64,000 nt of DNA. Source: Lichenostomus cassidix. Its lineage: Eukaryota; Chordata; Aves; Passeriformes; Meliphagidae. The DNA is taken from assembly GCA_008360975.2 (NCBI GenBank), contig CM039199.1:3054530-3118529 (forward strand), read 5' to 3'. Of this stretch, positions 1-15,735 are shown one piece after another. How positions within the stretch are numbered: the stretch's first letter is position 1; every line of letters starts with the position of its first letter. The position numbers were made by a program, and so were the translations under genes. Below the pieces are notes generated by a model. It was given only the letters and a program-made list of their open reading frames with translations. It ran no database searches and was not told the origin of the DNA.

Positions 1-3000
1 AGAGCACTGTCCCCAAAGTCCCTGCCACCTTCCTCTCCAGAATGGCCCAGCCTCGCCCAGGACTGGCTCCTGGCTCCAGCCCCTCCCAAGTGGTGCAGCA
101 CGCAGCAGGCACGCAGCCAGGCCCACTGCGAGTCCCCAAGGCGGAGCAGCTGTCCCCCCCCTCGGCTTGTGGTGAGTCTGGAGCACCCCAAGGAGCTCCA
201 CAGGACACTGTGGTTCCTGCAGAGAGCTTGGACCAAACATTGTGGGAATTTTCATTTTGGCTTCAATCCCGGCTATTTCCATTTATCCAGCTGAGCAGGG
301 AGGGTTCCTTCTGTGTCCCTTCACCTGCCTCTTTCTCCAGCAGCAAAAGCAGAAATAGGAAAAGACAAAAATGGAGCAAAATGTCCGACTGTGGTTTTGA
401 AACCCCGGAGCTTGGTTTTGGAGCAAGAAGCATCCGCTTTCACCCACAGAAACCAGTGCGGCTGCTGGAAACCAGGCTCTTGGTGTTGTTCCCAGTTCAT
501 TCTGGTGCTTGCTGCAAGTCACAACCTTGCTGCCCTTGGGACTCTTTCTGGGCACTTTCCACCCCAAGAAATGCTGGAAATTTAAAATGTCAAATCCCAG
601 ATGGTCCCATTTCTGAGCAGTTGTAAAATGAGCAGGATTTGGGATAACATGTGGTTGAAAGCTGAAATGGAGCATCCCCATCAGCCTAGTGGGGCGGCTG
701 CCCCAGGGAGAGGGCAGTGCTATGGGATGCCCCTCTCTGCCTGTCTCAGCGCAGGACCCTGGTGTCACTTTGTCATGAGTGCTGTTGCCATCCCTCTCCC
801 CATAGCAGCACCTTCCCTTTTTCAGGCAGTGAGTGGCCCAAGCCCAGCCAGGCTTCCCCAGGACCCACTGCAGGTCTGGGCACTAGCATCTCCCTGCACC
901 AGCCCGTGTCCCGTCAGGGCAGGCCTGACTCCAGCAAGGTATGGCAGGAGCTGCAAGCTCCATATGCACCCCCTTTCCTCCTCCCCCCAAGACACCCTCC
1001 ACCCTCACTGCAAGCTTTGGGCTAGCCTGTCCCCAGTGGGGCTGGTGGCCCATGGCTGTCCCCACTGCTGGGAGGTGCCTGACGGCACTGACCTGCAGCT
1101 GGAGAGTCGCCGCATCACACACATCTCCGCCGAGCAGAAGAGACGCTTCAACATCAAGCTGGGCTTCACCACGCTGCACAGCCTGGTGAGCACACTGAGT
1201 GCTCAGCCTAGCATCAAGGTGAGCACCCAGAGACGCCCTGGGCATGCAAGGACACAGCGTGTCACCCGGAGATGCTGCATCCCTGCTGTGACCCACAGCA
1301 CAGAGCTCTTCTCCTGTGCTCCAGCCTGTGGTGCAACTGGCTGGAGCACACAGCAAGCACACAGTGCAGCTGTGTCAGGGTGGTCTGGACCCCCTTCCCC
1401 TCTCACCCCATGGTCCCCCAGGTCAGCAAGGCCACCACCCTGCAGAAGACAGCCGAGTACATCTGCAAGCTGCAGCAGGAGCGGTTGGCTCTGCAGGACG
1501 AAGCGCAGCGTCTGCGGGAGCAGATCGAGGAGCTCAATGGCTCCATCAAGTAAGTGGGTCATGGCTGGGGGAGATGGGGGAGCACTGCCTGCTTTGGGGT
1601 AGCCAGGCAGGGCAAGCAGCAGTGTTAGGACAGCAGCAAGACACAGCAGGTCTCCCTGGAGCACCCCCCAGCTGACTGTCTCAAACCGTCTCTGGGGGAG
1701 GGCTGGTGCTCAAGAAAGAGGCAGGATGGAGTTGGGCCAGGTCCCACACCTACCCTGGGAGGGGGACATTGGCTGGCAGCTCCTACTGAGCCTCCGTGGC
1801 TCCCAGCCTCCCAAACATGACCCTACAACTGGTTGTGCCCCACAGCCTGTGCCAGGAGCAGCTGCCAGCCACAGGGGTGCCCATCACGCGCCAGCGCTTC
1901 GACCATATGCGCAGCATGTTCGACGAGTACGTCCGTACCTCCACACTGCAGAACTGGAAGTTCTGGATCGTATCCTTTGGGGCCAGTGCCTGCTGCTCCC
2001 TCTGACCCTCCACCAGACACCAAGTGCTCTGGTTCATCTGCTGCTGCTGGGTCTGTGGGGTCCTTCCAGCTCAGGAGGCTTTGTGGACCACGGGGAGATG
2101 TTTACCAGCCAAGGGCAACACGCTGAGATGCTGTGGTTAAGAGGATTATTCTGCTAGAAGGGATCAAAACCAGCTGGATAAATGGTCCTCGGGGAGAAGG
2201 GAAGTGGAGCTAAGCTTATGCAGGGAATTGCTCCTGGTGACATGGGAACTGGCTTTGAGAGGCAGCAGCCATGGATTGGGAAAGGTCCAGACACAAGGCT
2301 GGGGACATAATGGCTTCGTCTTGGTGGTTGCATGGAAACACGGATGGAGAGGATCCAGAGCCAAGGAAACTGTGGGCAAAGGGCTGGATCTGCTCCTCTT
2401 CGCTAGCTGGTTCTCTGACCTGCTCTGGAAGAGATGTCTTGTGTCTCAGCAGCCTTTTCTGGCAGCTCCAGCAGTGAGAGGGGTTTTGCAGCTCTCCCAC
2501 TGCCTACCCAGGTGACACGCCATCACCCCAGCAGTTTGGGCTAGTGCCAGCTGTGGTGCTGTGCTGGGAAGGCACTCAGCAGGTTTGTTCCATGGCCTGT
2601 CCTGCTGCCCCAGCAGTTCTGCTCCATGTCCAGAGAAGAAAGTCTGTCCTGCTGCCATAGGAGGGTGATGCCCACACCTGGGAGGTGGGAGACCATGGTC
2701 ATGACAAAGCTGGTCCTTAACTCCTCTGCTCCCACCAGTTCAGTATCATCATCCGGCCCCTCTTTGAGTCCTTTAATGGCATGGTGTCTACAGCCAGCAT
2801 GGAGAGCCTCACCCAGACATCCCTTGCCTGGCTGGATCAGCACTGCTCCCTCCCAGCGCTTCGGCCAAGTAGGTGACTCTCTGCCTGGCTGTGGCACCCG
2901 AAGCAAGTTGGGTTGGTGTGGACTGAGGGAAAGATGGGAGGGGAAAAGGACAGGGGTGTCCTGGGGGATGGCAGGGCTGGAGCTCGTGCTCAGTGCTTTC

Positions 3001-3365
3001 CTGTGCTCCTGTCACATCCAAGTCCCAGCTAAGGCGGCTGTGCCCTAACCCCGTGTCCTGGCAGGGCAGGCTCAACCCTCCCCAAAGCCCCGCAGGCTGA
3101 AGGGTTTCCCTTCAGCGCTTCTGATGGGGCTGAGGCAGGGACCTTCCCCATTATTCCGGGGGCTGGAGCGGGCCCGGGCAGCGCCGTCTTCCCCAGGTTG
3201 GGTCACGCCTTCCAGCCCTTGTCCCTTGTCCCCGCAGCCGTCCTGAGCTCCCTGCGGCAGCTGAGCGTCTCCACCTCCATCCTCAGCGACCCGGCGCGTG
3301 TCCCCGAGCAGGCGGCGCGGGCGGTGGCGGCGCTAGGACGCCCCGGCACCTCCTCCTCCTCCTGA
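1..3365 (+). CDS. MLXIPL: MLXIPL (ChREBP) 3' portion, bHLH-leucine zipper transcription factor
   Basis: Partial gene entering from the left edge. Exons by frame and GT/AG: <1-171, 826-938, 1099-1218, 1422-1549, 1846-1969, 2739-2868, 3238-3365 (TGA). All phases join, giving about 303 C-terminal residues. The exon at 1099 encodes the basic-helix-1 segment RRITHISAEQKRRFNIK, with the His/Glu/Arg pattern that contacts E-boxes; the exon at 1422 gives helix 2 and the zipper (KATTLQKTAEYI...). The last three exons encode the WMC/dimerisation tail (VPITRQRFDHMR, RPLFESFNGMVSTAS, SLAWLDQHCSLPALRPT). MLXIPL pairs with MLX at carbohydrate-response elements and drives glycolytic and lipogenic genes in the nucleus. 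MLXIP (MondoA) is the alternative, but TBL2 next door and the tail sequence favour MLXIPL. The N-terminal glucose-sensing module lies outside the window. Confidence 0.93.
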
Positions 3366-3465
3366 CTGCCCCGGGGGGCGGGCCGGGGGCTCCGCGGGAG
3401 TCCCACGGCCACCGGCGTGGGGAGCCGGGGCTACGCGAGGGTTGTCCCCCCCGCCCCCCCATTCC

Positions 3466-3471
3466 GATAAA
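3466..3471 (+). terminator. Likely MLXIPL poly(A) signal (GATAAA variant)
   Basis: GATAAA sits 101 bases after the MLXIPL stop, followed by a GT/T-containing stretch (gtgtttcttcag). It is a non-canonical hexamer; no AATAAA occurs before the G-rich spacer. Confidence 0.45.
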
Positions 3472-3499
3472 GGACTTGCTGTGCCACTGACCCCGCGTG

Positions 3500-3880
3500 T
3501 TTCTTCAGCTCCGGGGCTGATCTGGGCATGGCGGGGAAGGGCGGAGGGGGACCGGGACTTAATGGGGATGAGACTGGGGTGGGTGAGAGCCGGGACTGAG
3601 CCGGGGGCTGGGGGAGGATGAGGGAAACCGGGGTGGGGGACGAGTGCGGGCAGAGACTGTGGGGGGTGGTCCGGGGCTGTGGTGGGAGAGTGAAGGGAGC
3701 CGGGGCTGGTGAGGGCAGGAGGCGGCGTGAGGGATAAGAGCTGGTGGCAGGGCAGCGACCGGGTTGGGGGGAGACGTAGAAGCTGGGGATGGGATGAGGG
3801 GAGTCAGGGCTGGGTGGAAGGCAGGGGCTGGGGCGGTCAGGTGCTGGGGGGTGTGTTAGCAGAGGGTCTGAGGGGCTGAC
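3500..3880. repeat. G-rich low-complexity spacer between MLXIPL and TBL2
   Basis: About 380 bases dominated on the plus strand by imperfect ggggctgggg / ccggg / ggtggg runs with almost no coding character. It resembles a decayed GC-rich minisatellite of the kind common on bird microchromosomes. I see no gene in it. Confidence 0.5.
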
Positions 3881-3938
3881 GAGGCTCTGTGGGAGGCAGG
3901 GGAGCTGACGGGCCCGTGAGGGGCTCGGCGGAATCCGT

Positions 3939-4017
3939 GGCCGGAAGTGTGGGCAGCCGGTGCAGTAACACCGCTAGGGGGCGCCTGGCGCGGATCAGCG
4001 GTGTCACGCATGCGCAC
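3939..4017 (+). promoter_or_regulatory. TBL2 core promoter with ETS, CTCF-like and NRF1-like motifs
   Basis: Directly upstream of the TBL2 ATG. CCGGAAGTG at 3941 is an ETS/GABP motif. CCGCTAGGGGGCGCC at 3971-3985 fits the CTCF core closely. CGCATGCGCA at 4007-4016 fits the palindromic NRF1 motif. No TATA box is evident, as expected for a CpG-rich housekeeping promoter. Motif calls are by eye. Confidence 0.6.
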
Positions 4018-4067
4018 ACGGAGCTTCTCCCCCGCCGGTTGCCGGCCGCTGACGCGGCAGTTGGAAC

Positions 4068-7000
4068 ATGGAGGCGGCGGTGGCGCTGGGCGGGCTGGGG
4101 CTGCCGGGCGCCCTCATCATCCTCATCTTGCTCGTCCTCGTCCTGCTGCTGGCGGCCGCGCTGCGCCGTGCCGCTCCGAGGGACACCGCCGCCGCCTCGC
4201 AGAACGGTGAGTACCGTGCGGACGGCGGGTCGCCGGGCGGGGCGGCGCGGAGCGGGGTGTAGCTGAAGCAGACCCACCGGCCCCTCCGCTCCCGCAGGGC
4301 CCCGGGCGAACGGGCACGCCAGGCCGCAGGAGCCGCGGAAGGGGAAGCCGGCGGCCAGGGCTCGCAGGGAGAAGCCGCAGCACCACCACCACAACTTCGC
4401 ACACCGGCTGCTGGTCGCTACCCTCAAGGTACCGTGTGTTCCCGGGACCGGTGTCCCCCCAGTGCCGGCGTTCCCCCCTCGCCCCCCGGTGCTGGTGTCC
4501 CACCGGCGCCTCCCCACGCCCAATCCTCCTTACCCACTGTCTGTCCGCAGGGCCACAGCAGCCCGGTCACCTGCCTGAACTTCAGCAGCAACGGCAAGTA
4601 CCTGGCGTCGTGCTCGGAGGACCGCACGGTGCGGCTGTGGAGCACCCGGGACCTGGCGGGCCGGGAGCACCGCTGCCTGCGGGCCAATGTGGGGTTGGAC
4701 CATGCCGAGCTCGTCTGCCTCAGCCCCGACTCACGGTACGGCCGGACCTTGTACCGGCACCGGCATGTCCTGCAGAACCGTCATTCTCACAGCCAAACCG
4801 CACTGAGATCAGTGCTGCTCTGGGATGGGTGGAGGAAGCGTTCCTCACTAGGTTATCACGGTATCACTGATCCGTGGCCTTTCCTGAAAGCAGCTGGCAC
4901 TTAATCACAGAATCACAATAGTTGGAGTTGGAAGGGAGTTTTGGAGATTATCTAGTCCAGCCCCTGATGGGTTGATGTGGTTTTCAGAAAAAACATCCCA
5001 GTGCCCAGCTTGCTGCACCCATGGAAGGTGCTTGTTGAGGTCTCTGCCAACTGGGTCTGCAGCTGGAATGTGCTGTTGAGCCTCTCTGGTGGTTGGGGGA
5101 GCTCTTGCTGGGTGGGAAATTTGGTGGAAAAGTGTGCATTGGCTCTTTGAAGTGGCCTCTTTTAGAAAGAGAGGAAGGGATCTCGTTTCCTGGTGTGGGT
5201 AATAAATTTTCATTCATTCATTCATTCAGTGTTGTAGTTGAGCCAGCACTGGGAGAGAACTTGGTGCCCTTGTAAATATTTTTACCTGCCAGTGTATCCC
5301 TCTTCCCAGGTGCCCCTGAGTGACCTGGGCTGAGCTGGGGCTCAGGGCCTGTCCCTCAACAGGGCTTTCATTGTCTGGCTGGCCAATGCTGAGACTATTC
5401 GTGTCTACAAGATGACCAAGAAGGATGATGGCAGCTTCACCTTCACTGCAACTTCTGGGGACTTCCCAAAGAAGCATAAGGCTCCTGTCATTAACATAGG
5501 GATTGCAGAGACAGGTATGGAAATGAGGTGCTTACCTCTCCAGATCAGCTTTTGATTTCCTTGTGAAGCTACTGGGTTTAAAGTGTTGGAGTTTTTGGCA
5601 TTCTCAAGGCTGTGTACAGCACCACTACTGAACTCTGTAGTCTCAGGGGTTTTTTTAAATTTAATTTACTACCAACTGAACCAAGAGGTGTCATTTTCAC
5701 ACCAATTATGTCCCTGTAACCAGCTCCCCGATATGCACAGTCTCTTAATTTACATTTTCAGGGATGCTGTTGCAAAGAGGTCTGGTCTCAATATTGAGAG
5801 GATCGCTGTTCTCTGGCCTGCCAGTCTCTCTTTAACCTGTCAGAAATCTCTCTAGTGAGTTCATATGGTCTATCTTGAACTTCTGGGATCATCTAGAACA
5901 GAGGTGGGGGTGCGGGGGTGGGTGGGAATTACATGTTAGTGCTGAGGGCTTGATGGATTAATGCATCAGGTATGTGCCAGTGGGCAGCTGGAAGTAGGTG
6001 GATGTGAGTTCACCTCTGTAACAGGAGAGCAGAGAAAATGTTAACTGAGGCCTTTGTTCAGCTGTGAAAGTGAAAACTTCAAACAGTAGCTGGAAGGTAA
6101 ACAGGCAACTCCCTGCCTGGGCTGAGGTGGCAAAGGGGAAGGGGAACAAGCAGGAGTCCAACATGGACACAACCAGCAAGCATGGATCATGGTGGTGTGA
6201 CTGGGATTCAATTGCCTGCCTGCAATCCACAGCTTGAAGGTGCTTATCCTTGAGCTGGATTGGGGCATGCAGGGCAGGTGGAGTGTGCTTTTTTCCTGCT
6301 GTGGCACAGCCCAGTGCTAAGCTCTGCATGTGGGGCTCAGGGTCCTGAGCACAGGGGCTCAGTACCTGCTGCCCTCTCGGGAGCTGGGGGAGTACTGAGG
6401 CATAACTAGGAGCTGAGTCTTCTGATAATGCTCTTTGCTCCACACTCCTTGGATTTTGGTGCTGCTGTTGGCTTTCTCCAGCTACAGGGAGAGTTTCTCT
6501 AAGTCTATGGCAGCGTTAGCCCTGGGGGCTCTCCTGATCTTTGCCTTTTTTCCTCAGGGAAGTTTATCATGACAGCTTCCAGTGACACCACCATCCTGCT
6601 CTGGAGCCTAAAGGGCGAAGTCCTGGCCAGCATTAACACCAACCAGATGAACAATGCCTATGCCACAGTGTCACCCTGTGGGAGGTGAGTGACAGGAGCT
6701 GACATGGGATTAGGCCCTCGTGTGTTGCCATCCTGCTGGTAACCTGAGAACAGCTTTGGCCTCAGGTAGCAGAGGTGGGACAGAACAAATGGCCTGTGCA
6801 AAGAAAACAGCCTTTTGAACTTGTCTGTGACCTCTTAAAGGTTAATTATAAAATTAAAGTTCTTATTTCTGGGAGATCTGTTTATTGGGAAAATCTTGTG
6901 CTTTGCTCTGACGTGCTGCTGCAGGACAACTTGCCTTGCACCAGGCATGAGGAATTTGGGGATCCAAAGCATTTAGCTCTTTTACTTTGGAGAGTTTCTC

Positions 7001-8200
7001 ATTCCTCAGTTGTTCTGGTGCCCTTCCTCAGTGTTCCCTTTACCATATGGGTTTCAGGGAAAAGTGGAAACACAACTGACCAGACTTGAGTGCTGGAGGT
7101 TTGCAGAGCTGTGGCCATGCCTTGCTCAGGTCTTCTTTAAGAGGCAACCTGTGTCTCTGCTTGTTCCTTCATGCAGGTTTGTGGCATCCTGCGGCTTTAC
7201 CCCCGACGTGAAGGTGTGGGAGGTGTGTTTTGGCAAGAACGGAGACTTCAAGGAGGTGACCAGGGCTTTTGAGTTGAAAGGACACACTGCTGGTGTACAA
7301 TCCTTTTCCTTCTCCAACGACTCAAGGAGGTAGGTGTGTGTTACCCACTCTGAGTTACCCTCAGGACATGGAAGCTCATCCCTTCCAGAGTGTACCAGCT
7401 GCACCGCTGAGCTGTGGGGGGTAAAACACTGCCCTGGGGAGTCAAATCTGATGGGATATTGGGAAAAAGTCTGGGTTGTGAGGGTGGTGAGGCCCTGACA
7501 CAGGTTAACCAGAGAAGATGTGGCTGCCCCATCTCTGGAAATGTTCAAGGGCAGGTTGGACAGGGCTTGGAGCAGCCTCTAGTGGAAGGTTTTTTTTCTC
7601 TGGAAAGAGAACATGGATTGTGCATGTGTACAGACTCACCCTTCCCAAAAGATCTCCACAGAGGATTCCTGGTTCACAGACAGTGCAGGGGAAGAGGCCC
7701 CACCCCTTTTCCACGCACTCACCATGCTCTCTTGTGGCTGCAGGATGGCGACCGTGTCGAAGGACGGCACGTGGAAGTTCTGGGACACGGATGTGGAGTA
7801 CAAGAAGCGGCAGGACCCGTACCTGCTTCTGACAGGGCAGTGTGCCGTGCCGGAGCCGTGCCGCATTGCCCTGTCCCCCGACAGCCGCACGGTTGCCGTG
7901 GCAGGTGGCACAGACATCGTGGTGTACAACACGCGGCGCGGCGAGGAGGAGGAGCGTTTTCTCGGTGTGCACGGCCACCCCGTTGCTGATCTTGCCTTTG
8001 ACACCACCGGCCGCTACCTCGTGTCCTGTGGGGACCGTGCCATCCGTGTGTTCCACAACACCGCTGGGCACCGCGCCGTGGTGGAGGAGATGGAGGCCAT
8101 GCTGAAAAAAACTGTGAACAAAGCCACGCGGGAGAGGCTGGAGCAGCAGATCGCCGGCGCTCGCAAAGCGCTGGCCGCTATCTATGGCAAAAAGCACTAA
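4068..8200 (+). CDS. TBL2: TBL2, transducin beta-like 2, ER-anchored WD-repeat protein
   Basis: Seven coding exons: 4068-4206, 4298-4428, 4551-4735, 5363-5514, 6558-6684, 7177-7329, 7744-8200. Phases all join and give 447 aa, the length I recall for human TBL2. Residues about 14-33 form one hydrophobic helix (ALIILILLVLVLLLAAAL) followed by arginines, an N-terminal signal anchor that puts the WD propeller on the cytosolic ER face. WD-type units include SPVTCLNFSSNGKYLASCSED, FIMTASSDTTILLWSLKG, FVASCGFTPDVKVWEV, MATVSKDGTWKFWDTDVEY and the C-terminal YLVSCGDRAIRVFHN. A basic, partly coiled-coil tail follows. TBL2 is linked in the literature to PERK and the unfolded-protein response. ATG context (aacATGG) is good. 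It lies between MLXIPL and BCL7B, as in mammals. Confidence 0.95.
4904..5000 (-). mobile_element. CR1 LINE 3' tail fragment in TBL2 intron 3
   Basis: The stretch 'tcacagaatcacaatag' followed by 'ttggagttggaagggag' and 'ctagtccagcccctg' is the reverse complement of the usual CR1 3' end (ending in the octamer-type ATTCTGTGA repeat). It is a short 5'-truncated insertion, antisense to TBL2. Confidence 0.75.
7519..7592 (+). mobile_element. CR1 LINE fragment in TBL2 intron 6
   Basis: The words ggctgccccatctctgg, ttcaagggcaggttggacag and ggcttggagcagcct are standard CR1 3' region sequence in sense orientation. The fragment is short, has no octamer end, and lies well before the acceptor of exon 7. 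Confidence 0.65.
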
Positions 8201-8272
8201 GCTGCCTGCACACCGGGAGGCAGCTGCTCTCTTCCGTGGGGGACGTGTTTTTTAATAACTCCGAACAGCAGT

Positions 8273-8278
8273 AATAAA
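8273..8278 (+). terminator. TBL2 poly(A) signal AATAAA
   Basis: Canonical AATAAA 73 bases after the TBL2 stop, followed by a GT-rich element (ttgtgtgctctgtgatg). This implies a very short 3' UTR. Confidence 0.85.
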
Positions 8279-8446
8279 AGAGTGCCCGGCTCTTTCCTTG
8301 TGTGCTCTGTGATGGGGCGGGGATGGGCTGGGGATGGTTGGCACTCCCAGTGTCATGCTCATGTTGTTTCCTCCCATGAGCTTGGATCATCACTATCCCA
8401 TGTGAGTGATTGCTCAGGCAGCACCTCCAAGCTTTCCTGAGCTTAA

Positions 8447-12018
<3,572 letters not shown>

Positions 12019-12975
12019 CCTGCCTGGCCCGGCGCCTTTGCCAGCCCCTCGCAGAGCCGCCTGGCCCCCCGGGACCAGCGCTTCCCTCCAGCCTGCCCCT
12101 TCCCCGGTGTCGGGGCTCCCACTACTCGCATACAGCGTGCCCTTCCCTGCCCTGCCCTGCCCGATGGATGGGGCTGCTGCCAGTACCTGCATTTGCCTCT
12201 ATTTATTGGCTCCCTCTCTCCCTGCTCCCTGCCCCGAGAGCTGGGGGTCTCTGCCGGGTGGGCTGCATGCGTGGGGGGTTCTCCGCGGGGCTCCCTGCTC
12301 TCCACGGTCCCCAGGACACTGGCAGATGCTGTTTGCCTGCTCGTGGCTCCCCTGCCTGCCCTTCCCCTGGGTGCTGGGAACAGGAGAGCCACCTTCCACC
12401 TGCTGCAGGTGATGTGTCCACTCGGCTGTGGGTGTGGGGGGCAGTGAGGGGAGGCCAGCAGGGACCCACTGGGATGCTGTGCAATAAGCTGCTAGTTTAA
12501 GCCATTCATGCTGGGAGAGAGGGCAGGTACTGGCCAGCCTCGGCTCTGCCGCGGGGCACAGCTCCAGCCCGGTGGGACCTGCAGCCCAGTCCCCCCGGAG
12601 CTGGCAGAGCAGGGGAGCCGCTGGCCTGTGCTGGGGCTCCTTGCCCCGGCCGAGGTACCCACTATTCCCGGGACGAGGAAGGAAGCGGCAGGGTGCTGGA
12701 GCCCCCGGGAAGCACTCCTGCCCTGGGGCTCTGCTGCCCCCCAATACCCGCTGCCCCCCAGCCCCACTCTCCCCCCGCCGCCACTGCATGTCCCGCCGAG
12801 TCCGTGAACGAGCCTGGTGAAGCTGAAGGCGCGGCCGCGCGTGGAAGTGGAAAGTTATTTTAGCACTGAATAGAATATTTTTAAAATTAAACTATTTGAA
12901 ATACACATTGAGAGCACGACGTCGGCTGGGCAGGGCAGGGCTGGGCTGGGCTGGGTGGGGAGGGGCAGGGCAAGG
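12019..12975 (+). terminator. BCL7B 3' UTR, ATTAAA poly(A) signal and G-rich pause element
   Basis: About 870 bases of GC-rich 3' UTR follow the stop. An ATTAAA hexamer at 12886-12891 is the last plausible signal. Just downstream (12924-12975) lies a run of gggcaggg / gggctggg / tggggagggg words. GGGGAGGGG is the MAZ-type pause motif, and the GGG runs could fold as a G-quadruplex. The first duplicated base of the accessory region is at about 12897, so this element recurs at about 21830. Confidence 0.55.
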
Positions 12976-14984
12976 AAAAAGAGAAGAGAGAAGTAGAAGT
13001 TTCTGCCAAACAGGGACTTGCCGCCTGCTGTGCTCACAGGCCGGGGACTTCCTAAAGAACACAAACATATTTTACAATTTCACATATTTTAAAAATCTGT
13101 ATACAGGCTTTATGGTCTCTTCTGCACTTCTAGTTTTAGTCTAGTTTTGTCTTACAACAAAAAAAAAAAGGGGGGGGGGCAAGAATTCAAGGGTATCTCG
13201 TGCATTTTTCACTTAAAACACATAAAACATGCAAGACACCTTGCTCCAAATAGTACTCACTTTATTACAGGACAAATCAGTACAGAATCTTGAGGGAGGT
13301 TAAAAATACAGGAACAAAACAAAGCTAAAAATCAAAAAGCCATCAAAAATCACACTAAATGAGGTAAAACCACATCATGACATAATATTTAAGAATACAG
13401 AATTTGTTACTGTGAAATGCAACACAGAGAATTAGCTTGTCAATGAGTTACCACATATTCATAATAGGGCCATTCAGAACCAAAGAAATAAGATGTCATT
13501 GGAAGCAATTATAAAAAAATTAGTGGATGTGAAAATGTACATGCATAATGAAAAGTAATTAAATGTGTCAAATTCTCTCTCAACCGATGAAGATAAGAAA
13601 ATGTCTCTTTTTCTCATTTAAATCAGAAGCCTCTCCTTTATCAAATAGGAAAACAGAACAGTCGCTTCCTCATAGTCCACAAATAAGTGCCTCACACAAT
13701 GTCAAGTCTGCCACCTTTCTAATAGTGCAGTTATCAAACCAGATCAACTTAGGACAGCCACAGCTCCAGACTCAAACATGAGACATTCTTCTCCATTCCT
13801 AGTTTCCATGATCACACCAAAGGGAAGCAGATCTACCTGGTGACTGACACAGCATCCTTTACTGAAAGCTGTTTTGCCTCAATCACAGGCAGCCCTGTCC
13901 AACACAAGATGATGCTAGTGAAACCTCCCACAAAGCAGGTTTGACCCATGTCCTTTCCTAGGGATTTTCCACCAAAAACAAGCAACAAAACCCCTGGTGC
14001 CTTCTTCCACCTCATGAGACTTATCTATGTTCCCCACTCCCAGGTGCAGCAGCCCCAGGTGTGACCAGTGACAAGGAAGAGGGGGAAGCTCCTGCTGTCA
14101 GTAAAACGGCGGGAAAAACAAAAACCCTCCAACAACATGTTTAATGTTAGAGAGTCAAGGCATCACTTTATTATCTGGTGAGGATGTTGTTCTGGCCAGG
14201 ATGTACCACAGAAATCATCTCATCCACACACAGCCCGGCTGTGCAGAGAGAATCATTCCATGACACATCACATTTACTGGATTTTTCAGATATTTTATAC
14301 AGTAAAATACACAGAAATATATTGGGTCAGTGTTCATTGGTCCAGAGCTGAGCAAACCCCCAATATTCAGTTTCCCACTGGATCCGAATCTCCTTGGCTC
14401 TGATGTTAATTAGATTTTTCATTCTTCAATTTTCCTATCAGTCCTTTCCTGACCAGATGTCTTCACCAATGCTGCAGGTGGTCTGGGGTAGATGTTTGTA
14501 GATAGCCACTGCTGTCTGCTGATAGCCCTTTATTTTTTTGGTTATCCCCCGTCTGCTGATACGTTGAGTTTATCAGACCTCACCTGGTAGAACAATGCCC
14601 TGGAAAGAGCCTTAAAATTACTTTTCCTGGGGTAAAGACAAACAAAACCTTTTGACTAAAGTTATATAAAATTTTTAAACTGGTATATTTTCCAACACTG
14701 CCAGAGGCTGCTTTCAGAGGGATACCCGCACAGGGAGCCGCTAGTCGAGAGAGCCAGCGGGGACATCCCGAGTGTCCCTCCGGGAACGATGGTTGGAGCA
14801 TGCAGGAGGGTTTGGGGAGCAGCCGGATGCACCTGGGCACGGAGCATCGCTCCAAGGAAATGCCGAGGGAAAAACTCTCCTATTAAAGGGCAGCAGGTAG
14901 TGTTCCGGGGGAAACTTTCAACTCTCCCCTTTCATCTTGTCAGTCCCTCCCCAGAGCCCCCAGTTCCTCCACAGTGGCCCCAGA

Positions 14985-15735
14985 AAAGAAAGGTGTTATT
15001 AGGAGAAAAGGGGTTTCTACTGGGGGGAAATCTTCCTTTGCCATAATTGTTTGTGTTCACATCGAGGGGAAATCCCCTTCCCCTGTGATTTTAATGGTAT
15101 CAATTGAAGGAAGCCCTGACTTTTCCATGCTGTTAGGGGGATTAAGCACTGATCCCCTCGAACCCCGAAAATCTCTATTAAAACGCTTCCCAGCAGCCCC
15201 TTTGTGCCCCTAATCTGCATAACCCCGCTCCTCGTTCTTCTTCTCTTCCACTCTGCACCGCCCGCCCTGAAAAGAGGGGACAGGGGGGACAAGTGCTGTG
15301 GCCATGGTGGGGCAGAGCTGAGGTTTGAACAAACTGAGCTGACAGGGAATCCCCTTTTCCCATTATTTTCAAGTTTAAGGGGATGGGGAAAACCTTTACA
15401 ATGCTATTTTATGGGTCTGAAATAAGGGTAACTCCCCCATTTTCATCATCCTAAGGTTTAAATTAAGGGGGAAGCCCACTCAGCCCTCCTTTTTAAGGGC
15501 TTGAATTGAGGGAAAATCCCCCTTTTCCTGTCACTCGAGAGACTTAAACTGAGTGAAACCCCTCTTTTTCCAATATTTTAGGGGATTAAATTAAAGGGGA
15601 GAAGCCCTTAATGTGCCATTGTTTCAGTTTAGGTGGAGGTAAACACTTTCCCTGTTCCCTCATTTCAAGGAGTTCAGTTGAAGGAAGCTCCCCTTTCTCA
15701 GCATTTTAAGGGTTTAAATCCTCTTTTCAGGGCAC
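14985..15735. repeat. Degenerate ~42-bp tandem repeat array with kappaB-like palindromes (unit 1)
   Basis: Motifs of the form ttttaagggrttnaattgaggg followed by aaatccccctttt recur at about 40-44 base spacing (for example near 15411, 15453, 15495, 15537, 15582, 15625, 15667, 15708), and in an upstream block at 15008-15140. Each copy pairs a G-run with a C-run. GGGGAAATCCCC at 15066-15077 and GGGAATCCCC at 15345-15354 match the NF-kappaB consensus GGGRNWYYCC. The array has no coding content. Confidence 0.7.

Noticed and set aside
601..1602. 333-codon ORF across the MLXIPL bHLH region
   Set aside because: It reads through introns; only 1099-1218 in this frame is exon, continuing after splicing at 1422.
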